Origin: Actinomucor elegans
Taxonomy: Eukaryota > Mucoromycota > Mucoromycetes > Mucorales > Mucoraceae
NCBI GenBank assembly: GCA_026027325.1
Contig: JAMSLZ010000002.1
Location: 2,480,001 to 2,544,000 of the forward strand
Direction of reading: 5' to 3'
DNA: 64,000 nucleotides
In this document: piece after piece, positions 12,178 through 24,408 of the stretch
Layout of the letters: each line of letters opens with the position of its first letter
Numbering within the stretch: position 1 is the first letter of the stretch
Translations under genes and position numbers: made by a program
The notes under the pieces: model-generated
What the model saw: only the letters and a program-made list of their open reading frames with translations
Database searches by the model: none
What the model was told of the DNA's origin: nothing

Positions 12178-12748
12178 GCGGCAAAGCCTTCATAACTTCA
12201 AAAATCAGTATATAATGAGAATATATATGATCTGTTTTTATAATTAGTTATCAAACATTTTTATCAAACGCTTGATATCTATTTAAAATAATGTAATACT
12301 GTTGCATGCCTGAAAAATTATGGTCTTGATCATACTAAACAAGATTGAACTCTTACAGAGATGCTATTGGTCCAAGATTGTATTCATTTGTTACTAATGT
12401 AGGTTGGAAGATAAAAATATCCAACTGAGCTATTCATGGATTAGAAACTATGATTTGCACACCAATGGACTTGATTTCACATTATATGGCCTATCTATCC
12501 AAAAAAAAAAAAAAAATGCATTTAATAAGATGCAAACAAGAAAAAGATGTGTCATATCTATCTATGCCCATCTCTCAAATTGCGAAATCGTGCGAATATT
12601 GTTTTCTGATTGACCAATTAAAATGCACCTTTTATAGATTGCACAGTCACGGATCTCGGTCAATCAACAAAAAGAACAAGACCCATATCCCATCCTCTTC
12701 TTTTCCTTTTATTTTCTATTGTATATATCTTAGTCTATCGTAATTTTA

Positions 12749-13781
12749 ATGTCGCAAAACCTTCAAGATGGAATCGATGCTCCTCGTGTAGCTACACCCG
12801 TACAGGCTGATGGCATGAGTTGGCCTAGTAAGAAAAGAAGGTGGACATATTAGGAAAAAGAAGTGAATTAACCATATGGATAGGCTTGGGAGCTCGTCAA
12901 CGTAGAGACGAGACACCTGCACAAAGAGAAGAAAGAGAGAAGAAATTGGCTGAGGCTGTCAAGACAATCCTAACATGCATTGGCGAGGACCCTGAAAGAG
13001 AAGGACTATTAAAGACACCAGACCGTTATGCAAAGGCATTGATGTTCTTTACTCAAGGTTATGAAAGAAATATTCGAGGTAGGTTTCTTTTTTCAAAGGT
13101 AGCTTTTAAGCTTCTGACGCTTATTTTCATATTAGAGGTCGTAAATGATGCTGTTTTTGAAGAGGGTAATATATATATAGATATACACCAGGTAATCCTT
13201 TTTCTTTTATTAACTCGTAATAGATCATGATGAAATGGTACTTGTCAAGGATGTGGATATTTTTTCATTATGCGAACACCATATGGTTCCATTTATGGGT
13301 AAGATCAGTATTGCTTATATCCCCAATCGCCGTGTTGTGGGTCTTAGTAAACTTGCTCGTATTGCAGAGATGTTTGCCAGAAGGTTAGAGTGTTCGTGGT
13401 TGAGAAAAAGCACCTAACTGACGCTTTTTTAATGCAGATTACAAGTTCAGGAACGCATGACAAAGCAAATTGCTACTGCGCTCATGGAAATACTTCAACC
13501 TCAAGGTGTTGCAGTGGTTATGGAATGCACACACTTGTGTATGTGCTCAAGGTAAGCCGGCGTTAAGCAACATTGATTGTGAGAATTTGCACTCTAACTT
13601 ATTTCCCACCCTTGTTTAATAGAGGCGTTCAGGTAACACGATGAAAGCCGGTATAAAAGTTCAATTGATTAATGTTATTTTATAGAAACCTGGCAGTGCT
13701 ACTATTACAAGTTGTATGTTGGGCGTGTTTAGAAGCAGCCCAAGAACTAGAGAAGAGTTCCTCAATTTGATCAGACGATAG
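12749..13781 (+). CDS. FOL2: GTP cyclohydrolase I
   Basis: Converts GTP to 7,8-dihydroneopterin triphosphate, the first step of folate (and tetrahydropterin) synthesis; a cytosolic homodecamer in known members. Seven exons (12749-12827, 12884-13078, 13136-13165, 13224-13383, 13438-13551, 13623-13632, 13686-13781) join in frame to 227 aa. Family hallmarks are all present: [42 protein letters not shown] (first zinc Cys and His), [27 protein letters not shown] (second zinc Cys) and the C-terminal [11 protein letters not shown]. Exon 6 is only 10 nt, and its inclusion is needed to keep SRGVQKPG in frame. The intron after exon 4 uses the uncommon donor GTTAGA. Convergent with the CUE-like gene, 140 bp between stops. 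Confidence 0.95.
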
Positions 13782-13921
13782 ATTGTAATTATAGCAGATA
13801 CACATATAATTTATACACTTATTAGTTAAAAAAAACCCCAAAAAAATAATAAAATAATCCAATATTCTTTAGATAAGAGATAGGCAATAATTATTAATGT
13901 ATATGTATATGTATAAATATT

Positions 13922-16256
13922 CTATGAAAGCTTTCCAGAAATGACTGCAGCTTTACAAAGTTGTAAAGCAGTCATATAGTCATTATTAGCTTCTTGCACA
14001 TAAGGCAGCAACTGGGATCTTTCTATATGAGGCAAGATTCGGCACAGCTCATCTAATACTTTTTCTTGCGTTTCATCATGACTATCAATCTATCGAACGT
14101 TTAATACGAAAACAATTGCATAGTATTTCAACATCTTACCTTTTCCAAAGATCGAATAGAAGAAGGCTTGTTACTGCTACTGTGGTGCGATCGCATCGAT
14201 GTCTTTCTTCCTAAAGATGAAAACAAGCGACCAGGCCTGCTTTTTTTCAATTTGGAAGGACTAGTAGAACTTGATCCAGTACCATTTGCTGATTCTGAAG
14301 AAGAAACACTACTATTATCTTTAAACTAGATATATATATGTATATGAGTAATAAGTATAACCAATTAGCTTCAACAACTATAAACTCACGTCGTTTGTCG
14401 ATTGTGATGTTGGAGATGACTGGCGTGGACGCCCAGGCGTATCAATATGTTCGTATGGAACCTTGTTCTGCTGTTGCAATGGAGTTGCGTTCGCCGAAAA
14501 CTGTTGGTTAGGTAAGAGCGCATGAGCAGCAGAGATAACATCAGTAAGTTGATCATTTGGTTGGATTAATGGTGCAGGCTCATGGACCATTTCTGCTGAT
14601 TTGTCACTTTTTATAGAAGCACTGCCGGTGCCAAGATTCTCGGTTGAAGCTGACCAGAGTAGTTCTTCACTAGCTATTCTGTTTCTTTTCGATGAAAGTG
14701 GATGCAACAATGATCTTTTCACTGTCGGCTTTCTTGCAGGCTGGATTAATTTAGAGTTCTCTCTGGCAGGCGGTGTACGGGGTTTCTTGAGCCATGCTCT
14801 CATGCCACTATCAGCTTTGGTACAGTGCTCGAAAGCAAGATCTATGACAAGTTCTGATTAATACTATGGTAAATTTGATCCATCGACACTTACTATAAGC
14901 TTGTAATCTTTCACCAGATCCTTTCATTTTCATTGTATGATAGAGCGTTAATGAATTGTGTCTTGGTCCATTGCGATAACTAAGCGTTAAACAATCGGAT
15001 TGACGTGGTGGTAGATCTGCTTCTGCAGATTTTGGTCTCATTGCTTCTTGCTGTTCTCGTAGCTTTTGATATTTTATTTCTCTTGCGCGCTGTTCTAAAA
15101 GATCAGATAAGCCTTCATTATCATTTCCTTTTTCTTCAAAGATAGTTTGAAAGGTGACTAATGAAGTTAAAAGATCATCTCCAGTGCCTTCTTCTGTCCA
15201 TGAGATTTGATAATTATCTTGTTGCTGCTGATGCTGATCTGTAAGTGAACTTGTTCTAGCTTTCTTTGTGTTTCTTTGAGCTGCTCTTTCTGCCTCGGCT
15301 TGCTCGATCCGGTAAATACTATCTTGCTGAGAATATGCAGGTCTTGGCATGTGTTTTTCATACGACTTTAATGTAGGTGTTTTTCTAAGTGTGTTTGATC
15401 TTTTTGACTTTTGTAGTCTCGGCTGAGGTGAGGATGCTGGTGTTACTGGTGGTGTAAGAATACTAATAGGAGCAGTCGCTTTGTTTGTAGATGTAGAAGT
15501 AATGGAAACCTTACTTGTGGGTGTAGGAGTAGTGGGTACCTTGTTTGTGGGTGTAGAAGTAACAGGCATTTTACTTGGTGCAAAAATAGTGGGCATCTTA
15601 TTTGTAGGCGTAGAAGTAGCAGGTGTCTCAACAGGTGCTTGTTTAGGTGGACTCGTAAAAGAAAATGTATATTCGGTTGTTCGACTTGAAGTATCGTCTT
15701 TTATCTTTGATAAAGGTGTATAAACATTAGGAGGATTCGTAGTGTTAGTTCTATTGATGCCGGCCCGTCTTCTTTGCCGTTGGCATTTATAACAAGCACA
15801 TGTTTGACTGCCTGTACAAGCACCACTGGTATTGCTTGCAGGTGGCGAAGAAGATGAAAGGATGGACTGAAGGTATGAATCGTTGCTGGTTGTCGTGGTA
15901 GTACTAAAATATCAGTAAATAAATGAGCTTTTTAATCCTGTGTCATGCTTACTTGGTTGAAAACTCCAACTTGGGTAAATGATCTACTGGAATATCACCC
16001 ACTTCGATTTTGATAGACTCATTTTCTGATGGAATTTGCAGGTTTACTATAGAAGTTGATTAGATTTTTATAGATCATAAAATGTAATCTTACAGTCTAC
16101 TTTGTTTTCAAAATGAAACTTTTGAACCCATTCTATATCAAAAAAGAAAAAGAAAGAAAGAAAAAGATTAGTTCAAACTTTTTTTTTTTTGGTTTTAGAA
16201 GAACCAACAAACCAACCTTGAGTCAAGATACCAACGTCTGATTTTACACTAGTCAT
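13922..16256 (-). CDS. Low-complexity protein with Cys cluster and C-terminal CUE/UBA-like domain
   Basis: Not assigned to a named family. Exons in reading order: 16256-16217, 16132-16094, 16046-15953, 15903-14894, 14841-14390, 14325-14140, 14089-13922; all splices are in frame, giving 662 aa. The N-terminus is a conserved-looking region (WVQKFHFENKVD, ...VGDIPVDHLPKLEF). Next comes a cysteine cluster CTGSQTCACYKCQRQRRR (C-x5-C-x-C-x2-C with a basic tail), possibly metal-binding. Then come five imperfect 9-10-residue Thr/Pro repeats (STPTNKVP type), an acidic/Gln stretch with probable coiled coil, and a basic Ser-rich region. The last 50 residues (VLDELCRILPHIERSQLLPYVQEANNDYMTALQ) have the three-helix pattern of CUE/UBA ubiquitin-binding domains. 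A link to ubiquitin is inferred from that alone. Confidence 0.75.
15481..15627. repeat. Coding minisatellite, five units of about 30 nt
   Basis: Units start at 15481, 15511, 15541, 15571 and about 15598, with variants of TTGTTTGTGGGTGTAGAAGT followed by A(A/G)(C/T)(A/G)GG. The 4th unit is 27 nt. On the minus strand they encode about ten residues each in the CUE-like protein, so all length changes seen preserve frame. Confidence 0.8.
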
Positions 16257-16406
16257 TGATAAAGTAAGAAAAAAAAGAAAGTGAAAAAGGAGAAAGTCAA
16301 ACAGAAGGCGAAACTGATATTAATAAATAATACATTATTATGGTTTACAAGATTCATAGGTGACACTAGCCCATCCATTTTTCATTGCTTGTAAAGGAAA
16401 TTTCAT

Positions 16407-17919
16407 TTATTGTATTTTGCCCTTTTTAAAATAAGCAACTGTTTGGTTATATAGATCATTGTTTAAAAGAACATCAGCCGCTGTCATGGAAAGACATAGT
16501 GCTGCCCGAAATGTCTTTTCGTGCGCTAAAGGTGTAGCTGCGGCCTTGGCAAATTCCTTGGTATGATTAGCTGCAAGTGTCCCAATATCAAACCTTTCGA
16601 GAAATATTTAGCACGTTCTGAATTCAATATACGCGAACGATTCTTACCCAGCGTGAATACCAGGAACAACATAGGTAATGTTACCCATATCCGTACTTCC
16701 TGTAACAATACTTTCTTCTTTTTGTCGACTATAAAAGTGTTCACCTTCTTTCTTCATATATTGGTTATAATTCTCGGCGAGTATTTCATTCGTGAATACA
16801 TCTAGGTCGTGTCAATAAACAAAAAAACTTCTCTCCTATACATATATTTATAACTACCATCAATTTATCCGCAAGCTGCATACGTGATTTTCACTTGGCA
16901 ACCAGTCGCAATTCCAGCTGCATAGAAACAATGCTCCAGCTTAACTTTAAGCTCTTGCAATTCAATACGTGTAACAGAACGGGCATAAAAATGAGCAGAT
17001 GCATAACCGGGAATCACATTGGGCTATCAAATCAACTATTAGCATTGTCTTACAAACGAACCTACTACTTTACAGATTTGCCACCATCTTTGATAACACC
17101 ATGCACCCTGCAATTGACATTAGGTTCAATTTCAAAGTAATTTGTATTTACCTATTCGCGCTTAGAGTCTGCTGTTGAAACAATGCGACATTATTAAAGC
17201 TTTGCATCAAAGCATCAATAGCATTGACCCCATTCCAAGGAGCAGCACCAGCATGAGATTGAACACCAAAGAATTCTACTACAAATGAATCTAGAGCCAA
17301 AGCTTTTGCATATACACCGTTATCCGGACCAGGATGCAACATCATAGCAAAGTCCACCAGTTGTTGCACAGTACCAGTTTTAACAAAGTTGGTTTTACCA
17401 CTGGTTGTTTCCTCAGCAGGTGTACCAAATAAATACACTGAGCCAGAAACCAAGTCCAACTCCAGTAATTTTTTGATAGCTAGAGCACAAGCAACGCCTG
17501 AAACGGCAATTAGGTTATGGCCGCAGGCATGACCAACACTTTTAGAAGCATAAATGAATTCGTTGTAAATCACCTTATACATTATCTTACCCAGGTAAAG
17601 CATCATATTCGCTGCAGAAACCAATTCGACGTCCGGGTTTGTCATTGCTGAATTCGGCAATAAATGCAGTCTCAAGACCGACCACGCCCCAGCTCACTTG
17701 GAATCCTTTTTCTTCAAGATAACCTGTCAAAAGCTGAAACGCTTTAAATTCCTTGTTTCCGCCTTCCGGGTGTTTATGGATCTAGGCGCATATGCGTGTT
17801 ATTTAAATGAAAACAAATACATGTGCACTTTTCCTTACGCGTAGACATATAGACTGAAGCTCGTTATCATGTGCATGGATTGTATCATCAATCACCTTTT
17901 TGATTTTCTTGGATATCAT
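16407..17919 (-). CDS. M20-family amidohydrolase (PM20D2-like), exon 5/6 junction abnormal
   Basis: M20 metallopeptidases cleave amide bonds of N-acyl amino acids or dipeptides. Exons in reading order: 17919-17839, 17781-17591, 17538-17152, 17107-17074, 17023 to about 16870, 16801-16648, 16593-16407; about 396 aa, normal for the family. Signatures: HPEGGNKEF, CSEYDALPGVGHACGHN (metal ligands), GTPAEE (catalytic Glu pair), QSHAGAAPWNGVNA and GSTDMGNVTYVVPGIH. Exon 5 reads VKITYAACG and then meets TAA (16867-16865). Exon 6 must be entered in phase 1 after CCTAG, but no GT donor of that phase lies at the expected place. A GC or GA dinucleotide in CTTGCGGATAAA would fit, or a weak GTTGCC upstream that deletes about ten conserved residues. 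Substrate unknown; an untypical splice site or a damaged gene. Confidence 0.75.
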
Positions 17920-18869
17920 TTTTTGAATTTGGTTTCGTTTGGATGATATACTATACAAAGATAGATTTGCTGGCTATATTAAGAAAAAAGAAAAGGAATG
18001 CAAGTGGGAAAGGGAAAGCGTAAGAGGGAACACAAGCGGATAAAGTCCGAACACGCGGGCATTGTTATTTGTTAGGGATAGCAACTTTTCTTTATCCTGA
18101 ATATAATGGCGGTACAAACAAGTGTATGCTTCTTAGTAGCTTTCAAGTGCGGACATGAGCACAAAATGTTTGAAAATTTCCTTGGTCTTTATCAAACTAT
18201 ACAGTTAATGTGTAAAAACAACACATTCAAGTATGTTACATTAAACTTAACCTTATTTTCAGTAGATAGTCTGTGAACTGTGAAGCGCCACCTCTCTGCA
18301 GGAAGATTTCATTGTATTACTGTCGAAGGATTCTGAAGAGCCAAACAGAAAATTTAATCGTTCAGCTCATTAAGGCCACCTCTTAACAGATGTGAATGGT
18401 ATATTTAGGAAATCAAAAACATTATAATCAAATGATAATACACATTAGATGTAATATTTGATCGGAATCGGCAGAAATCAAAAGATTATTACACCAAGTA
18501 GTTGTAAGAAGCACATACCTTCAATTATTAACCAATAACATAGCCCTTCCATTACATTTCATTTAAATCAATGCTTTAATAGGCACTTTTGAGCGTTATA
18601 TGAAATATAAAGTGATTTCTACTACAAAAGGAACTATAACTATTCGATTACGCTGAACATGTAATTTGTTTATTAATATAAAGGAAAAGATCAAGATCTC
18701 TATACTGCACAGCTTGAGATGTATTGTATTATTATTGAATGCCAGATTAGATTAGCTGAGATCTTGAATATGTGTAGTGCTCGTATCTTGACATCAAATA
18801 GTATCGTCTAAATATACATTCACTTTAAATACTGTATGTTAATTACTTTGCAAAACCGTCGACTAACTT

Positions 18870-18917
18870 ACCTTGAGCATGAGCTATTTATCATATGCGA
18901 CATTTAACCGAGATCTA
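18870..18917 (-). repeat. Dispersed GATCTCGG-family repeat, copy 4
   Basis: Read on the minus strand: AGATCTCGGTTAAATGTCGC, ATATGATAAATAGC, CATGCTCAAGG. Confidence 0.6.
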
Positions 18918-19032
18918 TGTAGTGTTACTTTTTTATAATCAGACGAAACTCATTAAATTTTTAATAAAAACGCAAAATATATGAGAGTCATCATTTTTTA
19001 CTTTTTGAACTTCAAATAAACACCTTAATTTT

Positions 19033-19033
<1 letters not shown>

Positions 19034-19070
<37 letters not shown>
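19034..19070. repeat. Homopolymer run of 37 A
   Basis: Uninterrupted A run inside the gene desert; slippage-prone. Confidence 0.95.
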
Positions 19071-19072
<2 letters not shown>

Positions 19073-21146
19073 TCATTAATGATGGTATGTCAGGGAAAAG
19101 CTTTATTATTTGGAGAAAAAAATAAATGTTTCAAAGACAAGACGTTTAAGTGGTAAAGGGCTCGCTGAAAGTCTTATAAACTAGACGTTAATAAGGTAGG
19201 ATCGATTTTTAAAGGTAGTGAGACTGAGACTTTAATATTTTTGACGTGATGTTAACGTTTAAATATAGACTTTTTATTTTAGAATCAGAGTTGAACGCCT
19301 GAGGAATATAGATAGAATGCAACGCAAATGATAAAAAGTGAGACCAGCAAAGGCACTAACTCCAAAATTTGAGGTATTGATGAAATTGTAAACAAAAAGT
19401 GTGGCACAAGTATCATATCAATGTGATATTTGAGTAATGGAAATATACTATAGACTTTGAAAAATATAGGAGAAATCCCTTTTATAAGTTTTTTATATCG
19501 CTATTGAAGAGAATGTATTATATGCCACTGTAGTTGTTGAAGAAGAATGTATTAAACCAATGTTGTAGACTGATGATGCAGATTATGGCATCCTTTAAGT
19601 TTGCATTTTACTACAAACTGAAGCACTAGTATGCTTGCAACAATTAAGTATTACTGGAATTGCATATCAAATGAATTAACAAGCACGTAATAATCAAGAC
19701 AATGCATCTTTTCCCGTAGATCGGAGAAATAAGATAGTTTTTGTGGGTATCATTTGGTAATTAAATGGTTTACAAAATACATATATTAGACAATAAATAT
19801 AGCCATATATGCTTAGGGTTTATAGATAAAGTAAACGCCAATAGCAATATCGGCAAACCGTAGGATCATTGATTAAATAAAATGAATTATCTGACTTTCA
19901 GCATCTAGTTTGAGTAATAAAACAAAATTTTGGGTAATATTCTCTTGTGCACTGAAGGAGCTTACTTTTGTTCTTAAGTGTCTCCCAAAAAGAAGAAAAG
20001 TATATCCCGAGCCTTATTTCTTTATTAAGTGTTTTATTTTGTACATTCAATTCAAGATCACTTCCATTAGCCTCTACAGTTTTCTTTAATCATGATGAAT
20101 AGTAGAAATATAAAAAAAAGCTTTATTTATTCCGCTTATCATTGTCTCTAAATATCTTTGAATATTGATTTATTACTTCTAATGAAGAGCAAACCATCTT
20201 TGTACACATAGATCTAATGATTGAATAATGGGATCATATAACTGAACCATATTTCTGTCGATAAATATGGCAATATTAGCTAAAGACATATAATGATGTA
20301 CATGTGTAACCTATGCGAAACATGTTACACGTGAAGCTATTAACACTTGACATAGTTCTTTACTTCACTACTTTCTTTTCTTTCTTTTTTTTTTGTTAAA
20401 ATAAAGTGATTTAATAATTTTTCGGCCGCTTCTATTGATGTAGTATTCGCAGTGACAGCAAAAGTGGTTGAAAAATGGTCCCAAAAAGTATAAACAGGAC
20501 TCCATTTCTTCACTTTTCTTTCGCTTTCTCATATAAAACAGAGCAGACCCTTTGATTAGATTGACAATAAGAAATGAAAAATTATTGATTATTGGTTGAC
20601 TTCTTTCATTATTGGATTTATATAGCCGATAAACTAACCAGGAAAATATTTTACTTTGTCGTACCTTTTTAAGATAGAGAAAGTGTTTGTCCTTGCCTTT
20701 AAAGGGAAGAGAGGGAAAAGTTATTTTATTACTTTCCTCGAATTTTATAGGGAAACTACCGACTATTTTTCCCAAATCTAACTAGAACTTGAAAATGAAC
20801 ATAATGTAAATAAAGTCACATACAATCAAAGAGAAACTGCATAGATTGTAAACCATAAATAAAAACGTACTCTTCTATTTCGTTCAGCATTTTGTATTAT
20901 TTCCTTTAGAATGGTCAAGATGCCTGTTAAACTAGAATACTTTAATCAGGCATTGTGCCAATGAGTTTGAATAAACGTTCAGCTTACCCTTTTATCTCAG
21001 ATTTGTCGAAAAGTTTCTTTAATAGCCTCGTTTACTCATCCGTGTGTATTCTACTTGAATGAGCTTTCTATTTATCTTTTTACTTCGCGTTTAAGGGTTA
21101 CTCTTTAATGACAATTGTATTAGATCCAAACGCTAATTCTTCTGAG

Positions 21147-21203
21147 TATGAAGTGCTAATTAGATGCAACACTAAACCGAAAAATCTGCAGATATGTAGA
21201 TCA
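21147..21203 (-). repeat. Dispersed GATCTCGG-family repeat, copy 5 (diverged)
   Basis: Read on the minus strand: GATTTTTCGGTTTAGTGTTG, CATCTAATTAG, CATACTCAGAAGAA. Core diverged but block order kept. A further weak copy follows at 21291-21330. Confidence 0.45.
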
Positions 21204-24200
21204 AGTTTAAATAAATGCAACACACTTACTAAAGTATACTAATTGCGCTCAAATTAAACAAATACTATCATAGATAGACACAATAATTTATTTTGAGTAC
21301 GACATACTAATTAAACATTGTATTAAGCCAAGACCCGTCAAGAAATATATGGATCAATAGCTCTATTAGTTCATATGATGGAATAAACGAAACTTATTAA
21401 CATTTATAAATGCACAACATGCATCCGATATTAGAGTTAATTTGTTACTCTAGTATATATAGTAATGCATTATTATAAACACGCATTACTTATCCAATAC
21501 AATTTTAGAAATCGAGAATGATTAAGCGTGCAATAAATATCTTCAAAGCCATCCTTTTTGAATAATTTATATCTAAATAACTATTACCGGTTTTGTTTGG
21601 TATTATTGTTGTTACTACTATATTCTACATGTAGTTGTTGTTGTCATTATATCATAATGAGCAATATATCTATGATATTGTAATATTGCTTCATAATAAT
21701 GTATGAGTGCCTTGCTTCTGCTGTGTTCAAAAAGATATTCATAAGGATCATCCATATGGTTATTGAAATCTTTATAATTATATTATATCAAAATTAATCT
21801 TGATAATATTTTTTAAAAACTTTGATTAAATATATTTGGCTTTGGTGTTATATAAGATGATATAAAATCTTGTGCAGCTAAGTGAGCTGTATTTACTGCA
21901 GAATGACCCAGAGGTCAGCAAAAGCTGGATGGTCAATGTATATATTCTAATGCCATTTCCCAAGTTTCATTAATCGCTTAATACTACCGATATTTGCGCT
22001 TTAAAAACTTGTAGATATAATGTTATTTAGATCACGTCAGTCTCTGCAAGATCTGGCTGGGTCAAATGCAATACTACAGAAAACTCGCATCGAAATGGCT
22101 ATGTATCCTTATTAAAAACTATTTAAATATATATATATATAATATAATGTACACTACTTAGATAGAAAAGGACACGGTTATATGTTTATAGCAGTCGATA
22201 CAGATCAAGAACAGGGGAATGAGTGACATGCGACTGTATATGAGAGATTAATATTATTACAGAGCAAGAAATGAAAAAGCGTATAGGTCGGTAAGAGAAC
22301 CTGCTTTATTAAAATACCAACAGCATTAGCCCTGCATATTAACCGGATCTATTGTCTTTTGTCGGCAAATAGTACTACTATCAATCCCCATCCTCTTTAT
22401 AAGACTTAAATGTAACTGGCTATATACTATTTTAGTATGAACCCCTATTATAATCCTTTTTCTAACCCTACCAAACATTGTTTCTCGTAGCTAAATGCTT
22501 GAAACGTTATTTATGCTTCAACTGAGCTACCTTTGGGCGGTTCTGAAGAAATATAGAGCGCTCCTGCTGTCTGCGAAGGAAGTGGCTTTCATATTTTATT
22601 GATTATGAAATAGATGTGCCATAAAAATAATTTAGAATAAAGAGAAAAAGGATTCTTGTTTTCTTTACACTTAAGCGCTTTAAAATGTGGCAAATAATAT
22701 CACTGACGGTATTGGGCAAAGAGCATACAAGCTTAAAGGCTTAGAACACTAGAATTTGACGGAAAAGAATATTGAGATTAGTAGAATGTTCATAGAAATA
22801 TTAAAGAACAATACTGAAAATATAATATATATGTTCATAAGAAAACATATGAATATGTTAATTGGTACTGCTCATGGGTTATGGAAAGTTAGCCGGTCGA
22901 CTTCTTGACCCTAACTTTGATGAAGTTTACGGTTCAAGCGGTGGCCGTTTTGCTAATTGAGAGTTTTGAGTGTCTAAAGTAATAATAGTGTTAATGGGAA
23001 TAAAATCATGCAGAATATAGAATTGCACTATTTTGTTGCGCAAGTTAAAAAAAAAGGCCAAGTACTATTGATTATACAGCTTGCGATATATTAAATGCTA
23101 CATAGTTGAGGAATACCAGAATAGCTTAGCCGATATTTTATTGTACTGTATGTACAGTCAAGGTATCGCGGAAATAAGATTACATGTAGATTATACCGCC
23201 GTTAGCTAAACACTTGCACTTCTCATGGGAGCCTTTGTATACTTTTACTGCATAGGTAGGAACCACGAGTCATCCGTAGCCCTGATTACTGATCTTCTAA
23301 AAAGAACACTTCTTGTTTAATTGTCTTGATTCCGTCAACTTAAGATCAACATGTCTTTGCTCTTAGCGTTTTATTAATCATACAAGTTTCGTTGCTTCTT
23401 AAAAGAAATACTGTTCATTTATAACTCTTGTTTTGCATACTATTTAACTAAAACATTACCTTACTTTTGTAAGCAATACAATGGATGTTTTGAATAATCG
23501 CAAATTATTTAAAAGTTATTGTATTGTGATGAATAATTAGGGCTTATTTATAAAAAGAACTACTGAAAGCAGAGAACTTATCTTCAAGAATACGTGATAT
23601 TTGTATTAATATCCCTCTGAGTGGCCTTTAAGGTTTTTGTAACACGATTTGAAGATTATTTAGAATACATATATTTTTCGCAATAAGACGCTAACTTTTT
23701 ATTATGGCAAAGGTTATTAAGTCGAAAATAATGTATTGTCATGCTTTTAATTTGTTTTTGACAATGTTCAAGACATTGTAGGAACATAGTACATAATATA
23801 GTATAAAGTATACAATTGTGTCTTGCTAGAAGTTTTTTCTTAGAAAAAACTTGGTCGATCATTGTAAGCCATGAGGCAATTTTTTGAAGGAGTTCATGTT
23901 TTACCGTTGCTTAACACGTTACCATTTTTTCACCTTAATTTAAATCCAAAATTTAATATGCATAACAAATCTCAACTTCTAGCCTACATACAGTATAATG
24001 ACGAGAGAAAGAGTGTGAGTGATATATTAGGCGAAGCAACATGTATAGCATTTTTCGATCTGTGAGTATGGTGAACAGAGTAGTTTAAAATATTATTATG
24101 TAATCATATAATTTCTTTTTTTTTCCAGCTAGCCACCATATGCATAAACTTATTTCCTGGTCTAAATCTCCACTTGAATTATGTCAACGTTGCTGTGTTT

Positions 24201-24408
24201 AGTAGTTTTTCACTTTATCAGGGCTCGCTTTAAATAGCAGCTCACAGTGGCACAAGAAACGGTTTAATCATTTAGCCCAACTGGACCCAATCATTTCTAA
24301 AAAGGCGGGGCAAGTTGGAATTTAGGATTTAAATAGAGGGTTTCCTGGTGCCAGCGTTTTATTCTTCTTTCTTGTTCTCGTTATTCTTTAATAGCTACAT
24401 ACCAAAAG

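Larger units (their letters stand above)
8943..12748. other. Gene-free AT-rich region with dispersed repeat copies
   Basis: About 3.8 kb with no supported gene; open frames here are under 100 codons, lack family features and lie in AT-rich sequence. It contains at least three direct copies of the GATCTCGG repeat (listed separately), a partial core at 12652-12659 about 90 bp upstream of the GTP cyclohydrolase start, and a run of eight G at about 10130. Confidence 0.5.
17920..24408. other. 6.5-kb AT-rich gene desert
   Basis: No gene supported on either strand. The longest open stretch (20368-20775, minus) has no ATG start and ends in a lysine run, so it is not called. Contents seen: a 37-A run, several reverse-oriented copies of the GATCTCGG repeat (18440-18475, 18870-18917, 21147-21203, 21291-21330), AT microsatellites (e.g. 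about 22125-22145) and scattered long palindromic AT sequence. No RNA gene or transposase motif was recognised. Confidence 0.5.

Noticed and set aside
20368..20775. A 135-codon open stretch on the minus strand in the gene desert
   Set aside because: It opens with TTG and has its first ATG only deep inside; composition is AT-driven with a Lys run at the end, and no family features are visible.
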